The translations under genes were made by a program, and so were the position numbers. This document shows positions 37,353 through 45,948 of a stretch of DNA of 64,000 nucleotides, piece after piece. Position 1 is the stretch's first letter. Every line of letters begins with the position of its first letter. The notes under the pieces were generated by a model. The model saw only the letters and a program-made list of their open reading frames with translations. It was not told the origin of the DNA and did no database searches. The stretch comes from Mycolicibacterium hodleri (GTDB lineage Bacteria > Actinomycetota > Actinomycetes > Mycobacteriales > Mycobacteriaceae), in the NCBI RefSeq assembly GCF_006439015.1, contig NZ_RCZG01000001.1:620001-684000 (forward strand), written 5' to 3'.

Positions 37353-38645
37353 TCACCGCACGGCCTCGTACCGCCGCAGCGCCTCGACGCGCTCCGCGGC
37401 GTGGTCGACCATCGGCTGGGGATAGTCCGCGCCGCCGAACTCCGGTACCCACCGTGTGACGTAGGCGCCGTCGGGATCGAACTTGTGGCCCTGGGTCGTC
37501 GGGTTGAACACGCGGAAGTACGGCGCGGCGTCGGTGCCACAGCCTGCCGCCCACTGCCAGCCGTGTTGATTGCTGGCCATGTCACCGTCGGTGAGCTGCT
37601 CCAGGAACCAACGCGCACCCCACTGCCAGGGCAGGTGCAGGTCCTTGACCAGGAACGATGCGGCGATCATCCGGACCCGGTTGTGCATGAACCCGGTTTC
37701 GGACAATTGACGCATGCCCGCATCGACGATCGGATAGCCCGTCTTGCCGGCCTTCCACGACTCGAACCGCGTGCGAGCGTCCACATCCTCGTCGACCTCG
37801 ATGCGGTCGAAGTTCTTGTTCCAGTTCCACCACGCGCTCTCGGGCCAGGCGTACAAGACCCCCGCGTAGAAGTCGCGGAACGCCAGTTCTCGCAAATAGG
37901 CCTGTGCACCCTTTCCGCTGCCCAGGTCCGCCGCCATCGTGCGGGGATGGATGGTGCCGAACTTGAGGTGAGCCGACATCCGGCTGGTGCCGTCGTGATC
38001 GGGCCGGTCGCGCTCGGCGGAGTAGTCGGCCAGCGTGGTGTCGACGAACTTCTTCCAGCCCGTGCGTGCGGCGGTCTCACCGGCGGGATGGTCAAGGTCT
38101 GCATCGCCGGCCGGAATGTCAACGCCGCCGGCGATCTCGGCCGGGTCGATCCACCTTGCCGTTTTCGCTCCGGTGCGGGCGGGCCCTCGCCACCCATGCT
38201 CCTTCCAGGCCGAGTAGAACGGCGTGAACACCTTGTAGGGGGTGCCGTCGCCCTTCGTGACCCGGCCTGGGGAGACCAGGTAGGGCGAGCCGCCTTCTTC
38301 GAGCGGCACGTCCCCCAGCGCCTCGCGCACCGCTCCGTCCCTCCGGAGTCCGAACGGCGAGAAGTCGGCCGAAATATGCACCGATGTCGCGTGGATCTTC
38401 TTGGCCAGCGCCGGGATTCGGATCTCCGGGCGGCCTTGGGTGATCAGCAGTCGGCCATCGAGACCGTCGCGCAGTTCCCGGAGCGCGTCGTACAGATACT
38501 GCAATCTTCGCGGGCCGGCCGTCGCCTTCAGTCGGGGGTCCAGGACGTAGCACGCGAGCACCTCCTGGTCCTCCTTGGCGGCGTCCAGCATGGCGGGCAG
38601 ATCGTGCAGGCGCAGGTCGCGACGGAACCACAGCAGCGTTGGCAT
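37353..38645 (-). CDS. Deoxyribodipyrimidine photolyase
   Basis: A 430-residue cryptochrome/photolyase protein that splits cyclobutane pyrimidine dimers using light. The N-terminal antenna domain starts LLWFRRDLRLHDLPA. The FAD domain carries the class I pattern: TSRMSAHLKFGTIHPR, LRELAFRDFYAGVLY, WKAGKTGYPIVDAGMRQL, GFMHNRVRMIAASFLVKDL and NQHGWQWAAGCGTDAAPYFRVFNP. ATG 38645 marks the homology start; the frame continues to 39911 as a shadow of the next gene. The upstream region is shared with the divergent allantoinase-like gene. Confidence 0.94.
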   Translation of the reverse strand: MPTLLWFRRDLRLHDLPAMLDAAKEDQEVLACYVLDPRLKATAGPRRLQYLYDALRELRDGLDGRLLITQGRPEIRIPALAKKIHATSVHISADFSPFGLRRDGAVREALGDVPLEEGGSPYLVSPGRVTKGDGTPYKVFTPFYSAWKEHGWRGPARTGAKTARWIDPAEIAGGVDIPAGDADLDHPAGETAARTGWKKFVDTTLADYSAERDRPDHDGTSRMSAHLKFGTIHPRTMAADLGSGKGAQAYLRELAFRDFYAGVLYAWPESAWWNWNKNFDRIEVDEDVDARTRFESWKAGKTGYPIVDAGMRQLSETGFMHNRVRMIAASFLVKDLHLPWQWGARWFLEQLTDGDMASNQHGWQWAAGCGTDAAPYFRVFNPTTQGHKFDPDGAYVTRWVPEFGGADYPQPMVDHAAERVEALRRYEAVR

Positions 38646-38735
38646 GAACCTGATCTTGCCCGCATCCGGCCGACGGAAAACGAGGTGGTGGATGGTCGTC
38701 GCGAAATGGCGCGCATGCGCTGCGACAATCCCATC

Positions 38736-39656
38736 ATGACGCCGACGACCGACGACTACCCACGCGACATGGTGGGGTACGGATCGCAACCGCCCGATCC
38801 GCGCTGGCCGGGCGGTGCCAACATCGCCGTGCAGTTCGTCCTCAACTACGAGGAAGGCGGCGAGAACAATGTCCTGCACGGTGACGAGTCGTCGGAGACG
38901 TTTCTGTCCGAAATCATTGGTGCGCAACCATTTCCGAACCGTCACATGAGTATGGAGTCGCTGTACGAGTACGGGTCGCGGGCAGGTCTGTGGCGTGTCC
39001 TGCGGATGTTCGATCAGCGCGAACTGCCGCTGACGATCTTCGGCGTCGCGACCGCTCTGGCGCGCAATCCCGAGGCGGTCGCCGCCTTTCAGGCGAGGGG
39101 CGACGAGATTGCCTGCCACGGTTTGAAGTGGCGCAGCTACCAGCTTGTCGACGCCGACACGGAACGTATGGAACTGGCCGCGTCGGTGCGTCTGTTGGCG
39201 CAGTTGACCGGTGAGGCTCCGCTCGGCTGGTACACCGGCCGGGACTCGCCACAGACGCGCGAACTTGTCGTCGAACATGGCGGGTTCCTCTACGACTCGG
39301 ACTCCTACGCCGATGACCTCCCGTACTGGACCCGGGTGTCGGGCGTCGATCACCTCGTCGTGCCGTACACGCTCGACACCAACGACATGAAGTACGTGTC
39401 TGCCAGCGGTTTCCCCAGCGGTAGCGACTTCTTCACCTATCTGCGCGATGCGTTCGACGTGCTGTACGCCGAAGGCGCGGCGGGGGCTCCGAAGATGCTG
39501 TCGATCGGACTGCACTGCCGGCTGGTCGGGCGGCCCGCCCGCATCGCCGCGCTGGGGAGATTCCTCGATCACGTCCAGTCCCACGACAAGGTATGGATCA
39601 CGCGCCGCGTCGACATCGCCAGGCACTGGGTGGAGAACTTCCCGCCGGGAGGGTGA
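38736..39656 (+). CDS. Polysaccharide-deacetylase-family allantoinase-like protein (PuuE type)
   Basis: A 306-residue NodB-fold protein. The N-terminal block VQFVLNYEEGGENNVLHGD and SETFLSEIIGAQPF is characteristic of PuuE allantoinases, which open the allantoin ring. Metal-site segments include GDEIACHGLKW and YDSDSYADDLPYW. No other purine-degradation genes are adjacent, so the role is inferred from family only. ATG 38736 is used; ATG 38706 is in frame. It is divergent from the photolyase gene. Confidence 0.85.
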   Translation: MTPTTDDYPRDMVGYGSQPPDPRWPGGANIAVQFVLNYEEGGENNVLHGDESSETFLSEIIGAQPFPNRHMSMESLYEYGSRAGLWRVLRMFDQRELPLTIFGVATALARNPEAVAAFQARGDEIACHGLKWRSYQLVDADTERMELAASVRLLAQLTGEAPLGWYTGRDSPQTRELVVEHGGFLYDSDSYADDLPYWTRVSGVDHLVVPYTLDTNDMKYVSASGFPSGSDFFTYLRDAFDVLYAEGAAGAPKMLSIGLHCRLVGRPARIAALGRFLDHVQSHDKVWITRRVDIARHWVENFPPGG

Positions 39657-39680
39657 GCGATGGCTTGTTAGCGTTGAAGC

Positions 39681-40409
39681 ATGCGCACACTGGTGCTGAT
39701 GGCGACTCTCCTGCTGGTCGGCGCAGGAGGCGTGGCAGGCCCGGCGCCGACCGCTCGAGCCGCTGATCTGACCGGCAAGGTGATCGTGCTCGACCCAGGT
39801 CACGGCGCCGCTTCTGACGGGCCGCTGACCCGGCAGATGCCGAACGGTCGCGGCGGCACCAAGGATTGTCAGACCACGGGCACCGCGACCGACGCAGGAT
39901 TCCCCGAGCACACGTTCACCTGGGACGTCGCGCTACTCGTCCGGGACGAACTCAACGCGATGGGCGCCAGGACAGTGCTGTCACGTGCCGACGACAGCGG
40001 CGCGGCTCCGTGCATCGATGCCCGGGCGGAGGCCGCGAATGCTCAGCGCCCCGATGCCATCGTCAGCATCCACGGCGACGGCGGCCCGTCCTCGGGCCAC
40101 GGCTTTCACGTGAACTACTCGAGCCCGGGACTCAACGACTCTCAGGACGGGCCTTCGTTCGCACTGGCAACGGCGGTTCGCGATGCGCTGGCATCGTCGG
40201 GGCTGGCCGAGTCGACCTACATCGGTTCGAATGGTCTTTACGGTCGGGCTGACCTTGCCGGCCTGAATCTCGCCGAGTACCCAGCGGTGTTGGTCGAACT
40301 CGGCAACATGCGCAATGCGGACGACGCTGCCCACATGGTCGTTGAGCAGGGCCGTGCCGCGTACGCTGACGCCGTTGTGAGGGGGATCGCGGCGTACGTC
40401 GGCGGCTGA
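39681..40409 (+). CDS. Secreted N-acetylmuramoyl-L-alanine amidase (Rv3717-like)
   Basis: A 242-residue Amidase_3 enzyme that cleaves the peptide stem from muramic acid in peptidoglycan. The signal peptide covers about 1-27 (LVLMATLLLVGAGGVAG, cleavage near ARA-AD). Zinc ligands are visible as VLDPGHG, FPEHTF (Glu) and SIHGDGG, and the catalytic Glu is in VLVELGNMRN. RQMPNGRGGTKDCQTTGT, a segment of mycobacterial Rv3717, is also present, which sets its specificity. It lies 24 bases after the allantoinase-like gene. Confidence 0.92.
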   Translation: MRTLVLMATLLLVGAGGVAGPAPTARAADLTGKVIVLDPGHGAASDGPLTRQMPNGRGGTKDCQTTGTATDAGFPEHTFTWDVALLVRDELNAMGARTVLSRADDSGAAPCIDARAEAANAQRPDAIVSIHGDGGPSSGHGFHVNYSSPGLNDSQDGPSFALATAVRDALASSGLAESTYIGSNGLYGRADLAGLNLAEYPAVLVELGNMRNADDAAHMVVEQGRAAYADAVVRGIAAYVGG

Positions 40410-40449
40410 GATTTGACCCTGCCCCAGGGGGAGACCCGATGCTGTTCGC

Positions 40450-41214
40450 ATGACCATGAACTTGAGGGGCCGACGGGCCATCGTCACCGGAGGTAGCAAG
40501 GGGGCGGGGGCCGCAGTGGTGGCCAGGCTTCGGGCTGCCGGTGCACTCGTCACCGTGGTTGCCCGACACGGGCCAGAGGATGCAGTCGATTTCGTGGCGG
40601 GCGACCTCACCAACGCCGAAGGCATCGAGGCGGTCGCCGAACACGCGGCTGCCTTCGGGGGAGCGCAGATCCTGGTTCACGTGGCAGGTGGATCTTCCTC
40701 GCCAGCAGGAGGATTCGCTGCAATGACCGACGACGACTGGCTCGGGGAGCTGCGGCTAAATCTACTAGGTGCCGTCCATCTGGACCGAGCATTGGCGCCC
40801 GCGATGATCGACGCCGGTTCGGGTGTCATCGTGCACGTCGGGTCGATTCAGGGTCGTATGCCCCTTTACGACGGCACCCTCGGCTATGCGGCGGCGAAGG
40901 CTGCGCTCCGTACGTACAGCAAGGGACTCGCGAATGAGCCTGCGCCTAAAGGGGTTCGGGTCAACACGGTGTCGCCGGGGTTCATCCAGACGACGGCGGC
41001 CGACGCACTCGTCGCGCGGATGGCACAGGCGGCCGGAACAGACGATGCCGCCGCACTCCAGACGCTGATGGACTCGCTCGGTGGTATCCCGCTAGGACGC
41101 CCCGCGCAACCCGCCGAGATTGCCGAGGTGATCGGATTCTTGGTATCCGATGCGGCGTCTTCGGTGGTTGGTGCTGACATCGTGGTCGACGGCGGGACGG
41201 TTGCGACAATCTGA
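40450..41214 (+). CDS. Short-chain dehydrogenase/reductase
   Basis: A 254-residue Rossmann-fold SDR. The cofactor motif is [12 protein letters not shown] (about 13-24), NNAG is replaced by HVAGGSSS, the catalytic residues are Ser in VHVGSIQG and YAAAK (Tyr-x-x-x-Lys), followed by [11 protein letters not shown]. Similar to SDRs annotated as 3-oxoacyl-ACP reductase-like. ATG 40450; ATG 40456 also possible. Substrate unknown. Confidence 0.87.
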   Translation: MTMNLRGRRAIVTGGSKGAGAAVVARLRAAGALVTVVARHGPEDAVDFVAGDLTNAEGIEAVAEHAAAFGGAQILVHVAGGSSSPAGGFAAMTDDDWLGELRLNLLGAVHLDRALAPAMIDAGSGVIVHVGSIQGRMPLYDGTLGYAAAKAALRTYSKGLANEPAPKGVRVNTVSPGFIQTTAADALVARMAQAAGTDDAAALQTLMDSLGGIPLGRPAQPAEIAEVIGFLVSDAASSVVGADIVVDGGTVATI

Positions 41215-41298
41215 GAAACGCTAAAACCCTTGTGTCACTTCGGTTTCACCAGTCACATCGGCGGGTTTCTTGTCGGTGGGTCGAACTAGTGTTCGGGT

Positions 41299-42889
41299 AT
41301 GAGTTCGGATCGGGTCACCGCCGCCGTCGCCGCGTACGTCGCGGCCGCGGCGGAGTTGGCCGAGCTGGACTGCGGGGCGTTCACCCACTCCGAACTGTTG
41401 GAGCTGCTGGGTGCGTTGGAGGCGGTGGCGTGGCGGCTGCCGACCCTGGAGCATCGGATCATCGCCCGCCTGCAGCGGGAGGCCTCCGCGGTGGAGTTGG
41501 GTGCCAAGTCGTTGAAGGCCGTGCTGACCGAGCGGTTGCGGATCTCGGGTAAGGACGCCGCCCGCCGCCTCGCCGAAGCAAAGGAGCTCGGGCCCCGCCA
41601 GTCATTCAGTGGGGAGCCCCTCGATCCGCTGCTGGCCGAGACCGCCGCCGCCCGAGCCGCCGGGAGCATCGGCCCCGAGCACGTCGAGGTGATCCGCGGC
41701 TTCGCCGACAAACTGCCCGCCTGGGTCGACCCGATCACCCGCGCGCAAGCCGAGACCACCCTGGTCGACGTCGCGACCGGACTGGGTCCCGACGAGTTGC
41801 GCAAGGCCTCCGCCCAACTGGCCACGCTGATCGATCAGGACGGCCCCGCCCCCGATGACCGCGAACGGGCCCGCAAACGCGGGGTGTACTTCGGTCCGCA
41901 AGGTCCCGATGGGATGAGCCGGATCAGCGGTTGGGCCACTCCGGAGTTACGGGCCACCATGGAACCGGTGAATGCCAAGCTCGCCGCGCCCGGCATGTGC
42001 AACCCCGACGACGAACAGCCCTGCACCTCCGGCACACCCAGCCAGGCGCAGATCGACGCCGACACCCGCAACGTGGGGCAACGCCAACACGACGCTTTGA
42101 TCGCCGTCGGGCGCTCGGCGTTGAGTTCCGCAAGGTCCCGATGGGATGAGCCGGATCAGCGGTTGGGCCACTCCGGAGTTACGGGCCACCATGGAACCGG
42201 TGAATGCCAAGCTCGCCGCGCCCGGCATGTGCAACCCCGACGACGAACAGCCCTGCACCTCCGGCACACCCAGCCAGGCGCAGATCGACGCCGACACCCG
42301 CAACGTGGGGCAACGCCAACACGACGCTTTGATCGCCGTCGGGCGCTCGGCGTTGAGTTCAGGGGAACTCGGCCAGCACAACGGCCTACCGGTCACCGTG
42401 ATCGTCTCCACCACCGTCCAAGACCTCGAGAAGGCCGCCGGGTCCGGGGTGAGCGCCGGAGGGACCCTGCTCCCGATGGCCGATCTGATCCGGATGGCCA
42501 GCCACGCCATCCACTACTTGGTCGTGTTCGACAAGCACACCAACGAAGCGCTGTACTGCGGACGGTCCAAGCGCATCGCCCCCAAGGCCCATCGCATCGT
42601 GCTCCATGCGCGTGACCGCGGGTGCACCAAACCGGGTTGTACCGTGCCCGGGTACGGCACCCAGGTCCATCACGTCAACGGCTGGGCCACGGGCGCCCAC
42701 ACCAACGTCGACGAAGAAGTCTTCGCCTGCGGCGCGGACAACCGCCTCGCCGAAGAGGGCTGGACCGTGACCATCCGCAACGGGGTCGTCGAATGGATCC
42801 CACCCCCCGAAGTCGACGTCGGGCAAGCCCGCATCAACTACTTCCACCATCCCGAACGCCTCCTCACACCGAAGGACGACGACCCATAG
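41299..42889 (+). pseudogene. 13E12-repeat / DUF222-HNH endonuclease-like gene broken by a 232-bp tandem duplication
   Basis: The 5' part encodes the DUF222 domain (13E12 family: ALEAVAWRLPTLEHRIIARL, LKAVLTERLRIS). The 3' part encodes the HNH domain (CTKPGCTVPGYGTQVHHVNGWATGAHTNVDEEVFACGADNR). A perfect 232-bp direct duplication shifts the frame by one at 42127, so the 5' frame ends out of register at 42615 and the HNH half is readable only from within the second copy (ATG 42146). Removing one copy restores a 452-residue protein, the family length. Either recently inactivated or an assembly artefact. 13E12 genes are common, mobile-like repeats in mycobacteria, with a nuclease role inferred only from HNH. 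Confidence 0.88.
41895..42358 (+). repeat. Perfect 232-bp tandem duplication
   Basis: Copy 1 is 41895-42126 and copy 2 is 42127-42358; I compared them block by block and found no difference. Both copies are followed by the same TC dinucleotide, a minimal microhomology at the junction. The length is not a multiple of three, so the host gene is frameshifted. Confidence 0.93.
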
Positions 42890-42895
42890 TCGGCG

Positions 42896-43336
42896 CTACG
42901 CCGGATCGAACCGGAACACCGCCAATCTGCCTGCCAGCGACTCGAATTCGTCGGGCGTGCCTGCGGTGACTAGGCCACTGCGCTTGGCGAACCCGACCCC
43001 GACCGGTACCTTCTCGGCGAACGCTCGGAGTACTGGCTTGGAGTCGGCGGGTGACAGTTCGACAATTCTCACTCGCCGAGACCGTCGGCCGCGGGCCAGC
43101 GTGCCCAGTCCGGCTGCGCGGGCATTCGCCGCCCAGTCGGCACCTGGATAGCCAGCGACAGTGTAGAGGTCACCGTCATGGTCGAAGGGTGTCATGGGCG
43201 TGCTGCGGGGCTGACCGGACTTACGCCCCGGAACGGTGAGAACCATCGACGGGCCCGCGGGTATGCCAAGCTTCTGCACGGCGATCATCAGCTTGTTCAT
43301 TGTCTTGAGCCAGCGGGGGGGATGAATTTCGGACAT
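42896..43336 (-). CDS. Deazaflavin (F420)-dependent nitroreductase-family protein (Ddn-like)
   Basis: A 146-residue split-barrel protein of the F420-binding Ddn/FDOR group: MVLTVPGRKSGQPRSTPMTPFDHDGDLYTVAGYPGADWAANARAAG contains the typical TxGRKSG and YPGA..W..N blocks. Members reduce quinones or other small molecules with F420H2. It is 15 bases downstream of the NmrA-family gene on the same strand, so both probably share the SigI-type promoter. ATG 43336. Confidence 0.87.
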   Translation of the reverse strand: MSEIHPPRWLKTMNKLMIAVQKLGIPAGPSMVLTVPGRKSGQPRSTPMTPFDHDGDLYTVAGYPGADWAANARAAGLGTLARGRRSRRVRIVELSPADSKPVLRAFAEKVPVGVGFAKRSGLVTAGTPDEFESLAGRLAVFRFDPA

Positions 43337-43351
43337 GACCTGTCTCCGTTT

Positions 43352-44197
43352 CTAATTGGTGAATAGGCTTCGGTGCTCGGCCACCCATTGCGAGAACGTG
43401 GTGGCCGGGCGGCCCAGGATCCTCTCCACGTCGTGGGTGATCAGCGCAGGCCGGTCGACCGTCTCGGACAGTAGAGCCACATAGGCGGCGCCGAACTCGG
43501 CGGAGAAGCCGATGTGCTGGAACTGTTGACGCACGGCGTCCTCCGGCGCCTCTACGTATCGCAGTTCGTGGCCGAGCACGCCACCGAGCACGCCGATCAG
43601 ATCCTCGTTAGTCAGCGCCTCCGGTCCGGTGAGGGAAAGTCTTCGTCCCAGGAGGCAATCGGTGAGAAACGCACGGGCGCCCACGGCGGCGATGTCACCG
43701 TCGGCGATCGGTGCTGTCGATGACTTGGCGTACGGTCCGACGACCACGTCGCCCGTGCGGATCTGGTGTGCCCACATCCCAGCGAAGTTCGATGCGAATA
43801 CGCTGGGGCGCAGGCTCACCCATTCCAAGCCCGAGTCGACGGCAAGTCGTTCGACCTCTCGATTCCGGTCTCCGCGGAAGCGAGACGGTTGTCGGGCGAA
43901 GTCGTCGTCGGCGTTGATGGCTGACAGTGCGACCAGTCGGGTGACGCCTGCTTCGCGCGCCGCTGCGATCGTCGGCTCCAAACCGCCGCCGAGCGCCCTG
44001 GAGTTGAGGAAGACCGCGTCCGCCCCGGGCAACGCGTCCAGCGCGGACCGGAACGCCGTGACGCCGGGCGGGAAGCCGGCGGCTGCCCGACGGCTGACGG
44101 CGCGTACTTCGATGCCCGCTGCGACGAGTTCGGCGACGAGCGGCTTGCCGACGTTCCCGGTCGCTCCCGTGATGACGACGGTGTTGAGTGTGACCAT
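43352..44197 (-). CDS. NmrA-like NAD(P)-binding oxidoreductase
   Basis: A 281-residue atypical SDR. N-terminal VVITGATGNVGKPLVAELVAAG binds NAD(P); FRGDRNREVERLAVDSGLEWVSLRPSVFASNF is typical of the NmrA/YtfG group, which reduces quinones or senses redox state. The ATG at 44197 lies about 10 bases downstream of an ECF-type -10 (CGTC), so the mRNA is probably nearly leaderless. It is divergent from the SigI-like sigma gene. ECF41-group sigma factors are typically encoded beside carboxymuconolactone decarboxylase, oxidoreductase or epimerase genes, and this fits. Confidence 0.85.
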   Translation of the reverse strand: MVTLNTVVITGATGNVGKPLVAELVAAGIEVRAVSRRAAAGFPPGVTAFRSALDALPGADAVFLNSRALGGGLEPTIAAAREAGVTRLVALSAINADDDFARQPSRFRGDRNREVERLAVDSGLEWVSLRPSVFASNFAGMWAHQIRTGDVVVGPYAKSSTAPIADGDIAAVGARAFLTDCLLGRRLSLTGPEALTNEDLIGVLGGVLGHELRYVEAPEDAVRQQFQHIGFSAEFGAAYVALLSETVDRPALITHDVERILGRPATTFSQWVAEHRSLFTN

Positions 44198-44206
44198 GCA
44201 ATCAAG

Positions 44207-44233
44207 GACGAGACATCGGCTGCAGAAGTTACA
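44207..44233 (-). promoter_or_regulatory. ECF (SigI-type) promoter of the NmrA-like gene
   Basis: On the minus strand TGTAACT (44233-44227), 16 bases, CGTC (44210-44207). It is identical in elements and spacing to the divergent promoter of the sigma gene. The start codon at 44197 is 9 bases past CGTC. Confidence 0.72.
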
Positions 44234-44253
44234 ACGCCCCGCTCGTCACCGGC

Positions 44254-44280
44254 TGTAACTATCCCGGCCGCTGATTCGTC
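44254..44280 (+). promoter_or_regulatory. ECF (SigI-type) promoter of the sigma factor gene
   Basis: TGTAACT (44254-44260), 16 bases, CGTC (44277-44280), close to the published ECF41 consensus TGTCACA...CGTC. The ATG at 44289 is 8 bases past CGTC, so the transcript is probably leaderless. Autoregulation is inferred. Confidence 0.72.
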
Positions 44281-44288
44281 CTACACAC

Positions 44289-45161
44289 ATGACACATTCG
44301 GGTTCTGCCGACGGTCAGATTGCGGCCGCGTGGCGTGATCACCGGGCCTACCTGGTGAATCTGGCCTATCAGATGCTTGGCGACGTCGGGGAGGCCGAGG
44401 ACATTGCCCAGGAGGCCTTCCTCCGACTGTCTCGCACCGACGTCGCCGAGATCGATGAGGTCCGCGGTTGGCTGACCGTGGTAGCGGGGCGGTTGTGTCT
44501 CGACCAACTGAAGTCTGCCCGCGTGCGGTTCGAGACGAAGATGACGCCGGACCGGGAATCCAGCCTGGTGGAATTCGACCTCGACCGTGATCCTGCGGAC
44601 CGTGTGACCCTCGACGACGAGGTCAGTAACGCTCTACTCGAGGTGCTTAGGACATTGAGCCCAGGGGAGCGCGTCGCGTTCGTTCTGCACGACGTGTTCG
44701 CCGTGCCCTTCAACGAGATCGCCGAGACGGTCGGAAGACCTGCCGGGACGTGCCGCCAGCTCGCGCGACGGGCGAGGACGAAGTTCGCCGCCGCGGCACC
44801 CACCCCCGTTGAGGTCGCTGGCACCGAGCACCGACGCGTCACCGAGGCGTTCGTCACGGCCTGCGCCAACGGCGACCTGCGGACCCTGACATCACTGCTG
44901 GATTCGGCCGTGTGGGGAGTGGGCACAGTGCTCGCCGACCTAGCGCCGCCGCCACAGATCAGTCACGGGCCCGACGAAGTCGCCGTCAACCTGATGCGCT
45001 ACTTGGGCGGGCGGGCGACGCTGGTGTCGAAGCCACCCGGGGACCCGGTGCTCCTCGCGTTCGACCGCGGCCGGCTCTTCGCGGTGATCGTGCTGACGAT
45101 TCAAGACGGACTGGTGATGAAGATCGAGGCCACGGCCGATCCGGCGGCCCGTCAATTCTAG
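44289..45161 (+). CDS. sigI: ECF RNA polymerase sigma factor, SigI-like (ECF41 type)
   Basis: A 290-residue ECF sigma factor, the same length as M. tuberculosis SigI (Rv1189). Region 2 is AYLVNLAYQMLGDVGEAEDIAQEAFLRL with RGWLTVVAGRLCLDQLKSAR; region 4 is LRTLSPGERVAFVLHDVFAVPFNEIAETVGRPAGTCRQLARRARTKF. A C-terminal SnoaL-like extension of about 100 residues (ACANGDLRTLTSLLDSAVWGVG) is the hallmark of ECF41 factors, which use it instead of an anti-sigma protein. It faces the NmrA-like gene across mirrored promoters. Confidence 0.88.
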   Translation: MTHSGSADGQIAAAWRDHRAYLVNLAYQMLGDVGEAEDIAQEAFLRLSRTDVAEIDEVRGWLTVVAGRLCLDQLKSARVRFETKMTPDRESSLVEFDLDRDPADRVTLDDEVSNALLEVLRTLSPGERVAFVLHDVFAVPFNEIAETVGRPAGTCRQLARRARTKFAAAAPTPVEVAGTEHRRVTEAFVTACANGDLRTLTSLLDSAVWGVGTVLADLAPPPQISHGPDEVAVNLMRYLGGRATLVSKPPGDPVLLAFDRGRLFAVIVLTIQDGLVMKIEATADPAARQF

Positions 45162-45177
45162 GTGGCCCAAAACGCCC

Positions 45178-45212
45178 ACAAGGCGGCCCGGCGTGAAGCC
45201 GAACCGCCTTGT
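45178..45212 (-). terminator. Hairpin terminator between sigma gene and MPT70-like gene
   Basis: Perfect 9-bp arms ACAAGGCGG (45178-45186) and CCGCCTTGT (45204-45212) between convergent genes. Read on the minus strand it is followed shortly by GGGCGTTTTGGG, so it mainly serves the fasciclin gene, but it may work both ways. Confidence 0.7.
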
Positions 45213-45231
45213 AGGACGGGGATTACTTCGC

Positions 45232-45843
45232 TTACATCGCCGGATGTGCGGGCGGCATCAGGACGGTGTCGATCATGTAGACCGTCGCGTTGGCGGTCTG
45301 CACGCCACCGCACACCAGACTTGCGTCGTTGACCTTGAGGTCGGCGCCGGAACCAGTCACGGTGACCTCGCCACCCTCGACTGTCTTGTGCGTCCCGACG
45401 ACCTGCTCGGGGCTCAACCTGCCGGGCACGACGTGGTAGGTGAGGATGCTGGTCAACAAGGGTGCATCGGTCTTCAGCGTTTCGATGGTCGCCGGGTCGA
45501 TCTTCTTGAACGCGTCGTCTGTCGGCGCGAACACGGTGAACTCACCGCCGTTGAGCGTGTCGACCAGGTTGACGTCGGGGTTCAGCTTGCCTGACACCGC
45601 GGCCGTCAGGGTCGTGAGCATCGGATTGTTGGATGCTGCCACCGCTACCGGATCCATTGCCATGCCCGCGACGGAGCCCGGGCCGGTGGGGACCTGTTCG
45701 GCGTAAGCCCCACAGCTCGAACCGACCAGTCCCGCAGCGGGATCGGCCTGGGCGATGCCGGAGGAGGCCAGCAACCCGGCGACGGACATGGCCGCGATCG
45801 AGGCGCCTGCAACAACCTTCTTTGTCTTGTCGTTCAGTTTCAT
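45232..45843 (-). CDS. Secreted fasciclin-domain protein, MPT70-like
   Basis: A 203-residue protein with a Sec signal peptide (cleavage near IAQA-DP, about residue 33) and one fasciclin domain: [41 protein letters not shown]...[20 protein letters not shown]...[22 protein letters not shown]. It has two Cys (near 44 and 178) positioned as in MPT70. It lacks a lipobox, so it is the soluble partner of the MPT83-like lipoprotein upstream, 105 bases away on the same strand. dipZ, which separates the two in M. tuberculosis, is absent. Confidence 0.92.
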   Translation of the reverse strand: MKLNDKTKKVVAGASIAAMSVAGLLASSGIAQADPAAGLVGSSCGAYAEQVPTGPGSVAGMAMDPVAVAASNNPMLTTLTAAVSGKLNPDVNLVDTLNGGEFTVFAPTDDAFKKIDPATIETLKTDAPLLTSILTYHVVPGRLSPEQVVGTHKTVEGGEVTVTGSGADLKVNDASLVCGGVQTANATVYMIDTVLMPPAHPAM

Positions 45844-45948
45844 CGGTTCAGCTTCCTGTTGGGGTTAAACGGTCATGGAGGGTGTTCCCGTTGCGAGTAC
45901 GGCGGTGCGGGACGGGAACACCATCCACGGGTTCTGTTGCCGGGACTT

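Noticed and set aside
37401..38735. Long upstream extension of the allantoinase-like frame
   Set aside because: Antisense shadow of the photolyase; the family start MTPTTDDYPRDM lies at 38736.
38646..39911. N-terminal extension of the photolyase frame
   Set aside because: It is antisense to the allantoinase-like gene, and photolyase similarity begins exactly at ATG 38645.
41299..42615. Single 438-codon protein from the 5' frame of the 13E12 gene
   Set aside because: Beyond 42127 the frame is shifted and becomes Arg/His-rich shadow sequence; the true continuation is in another frame.
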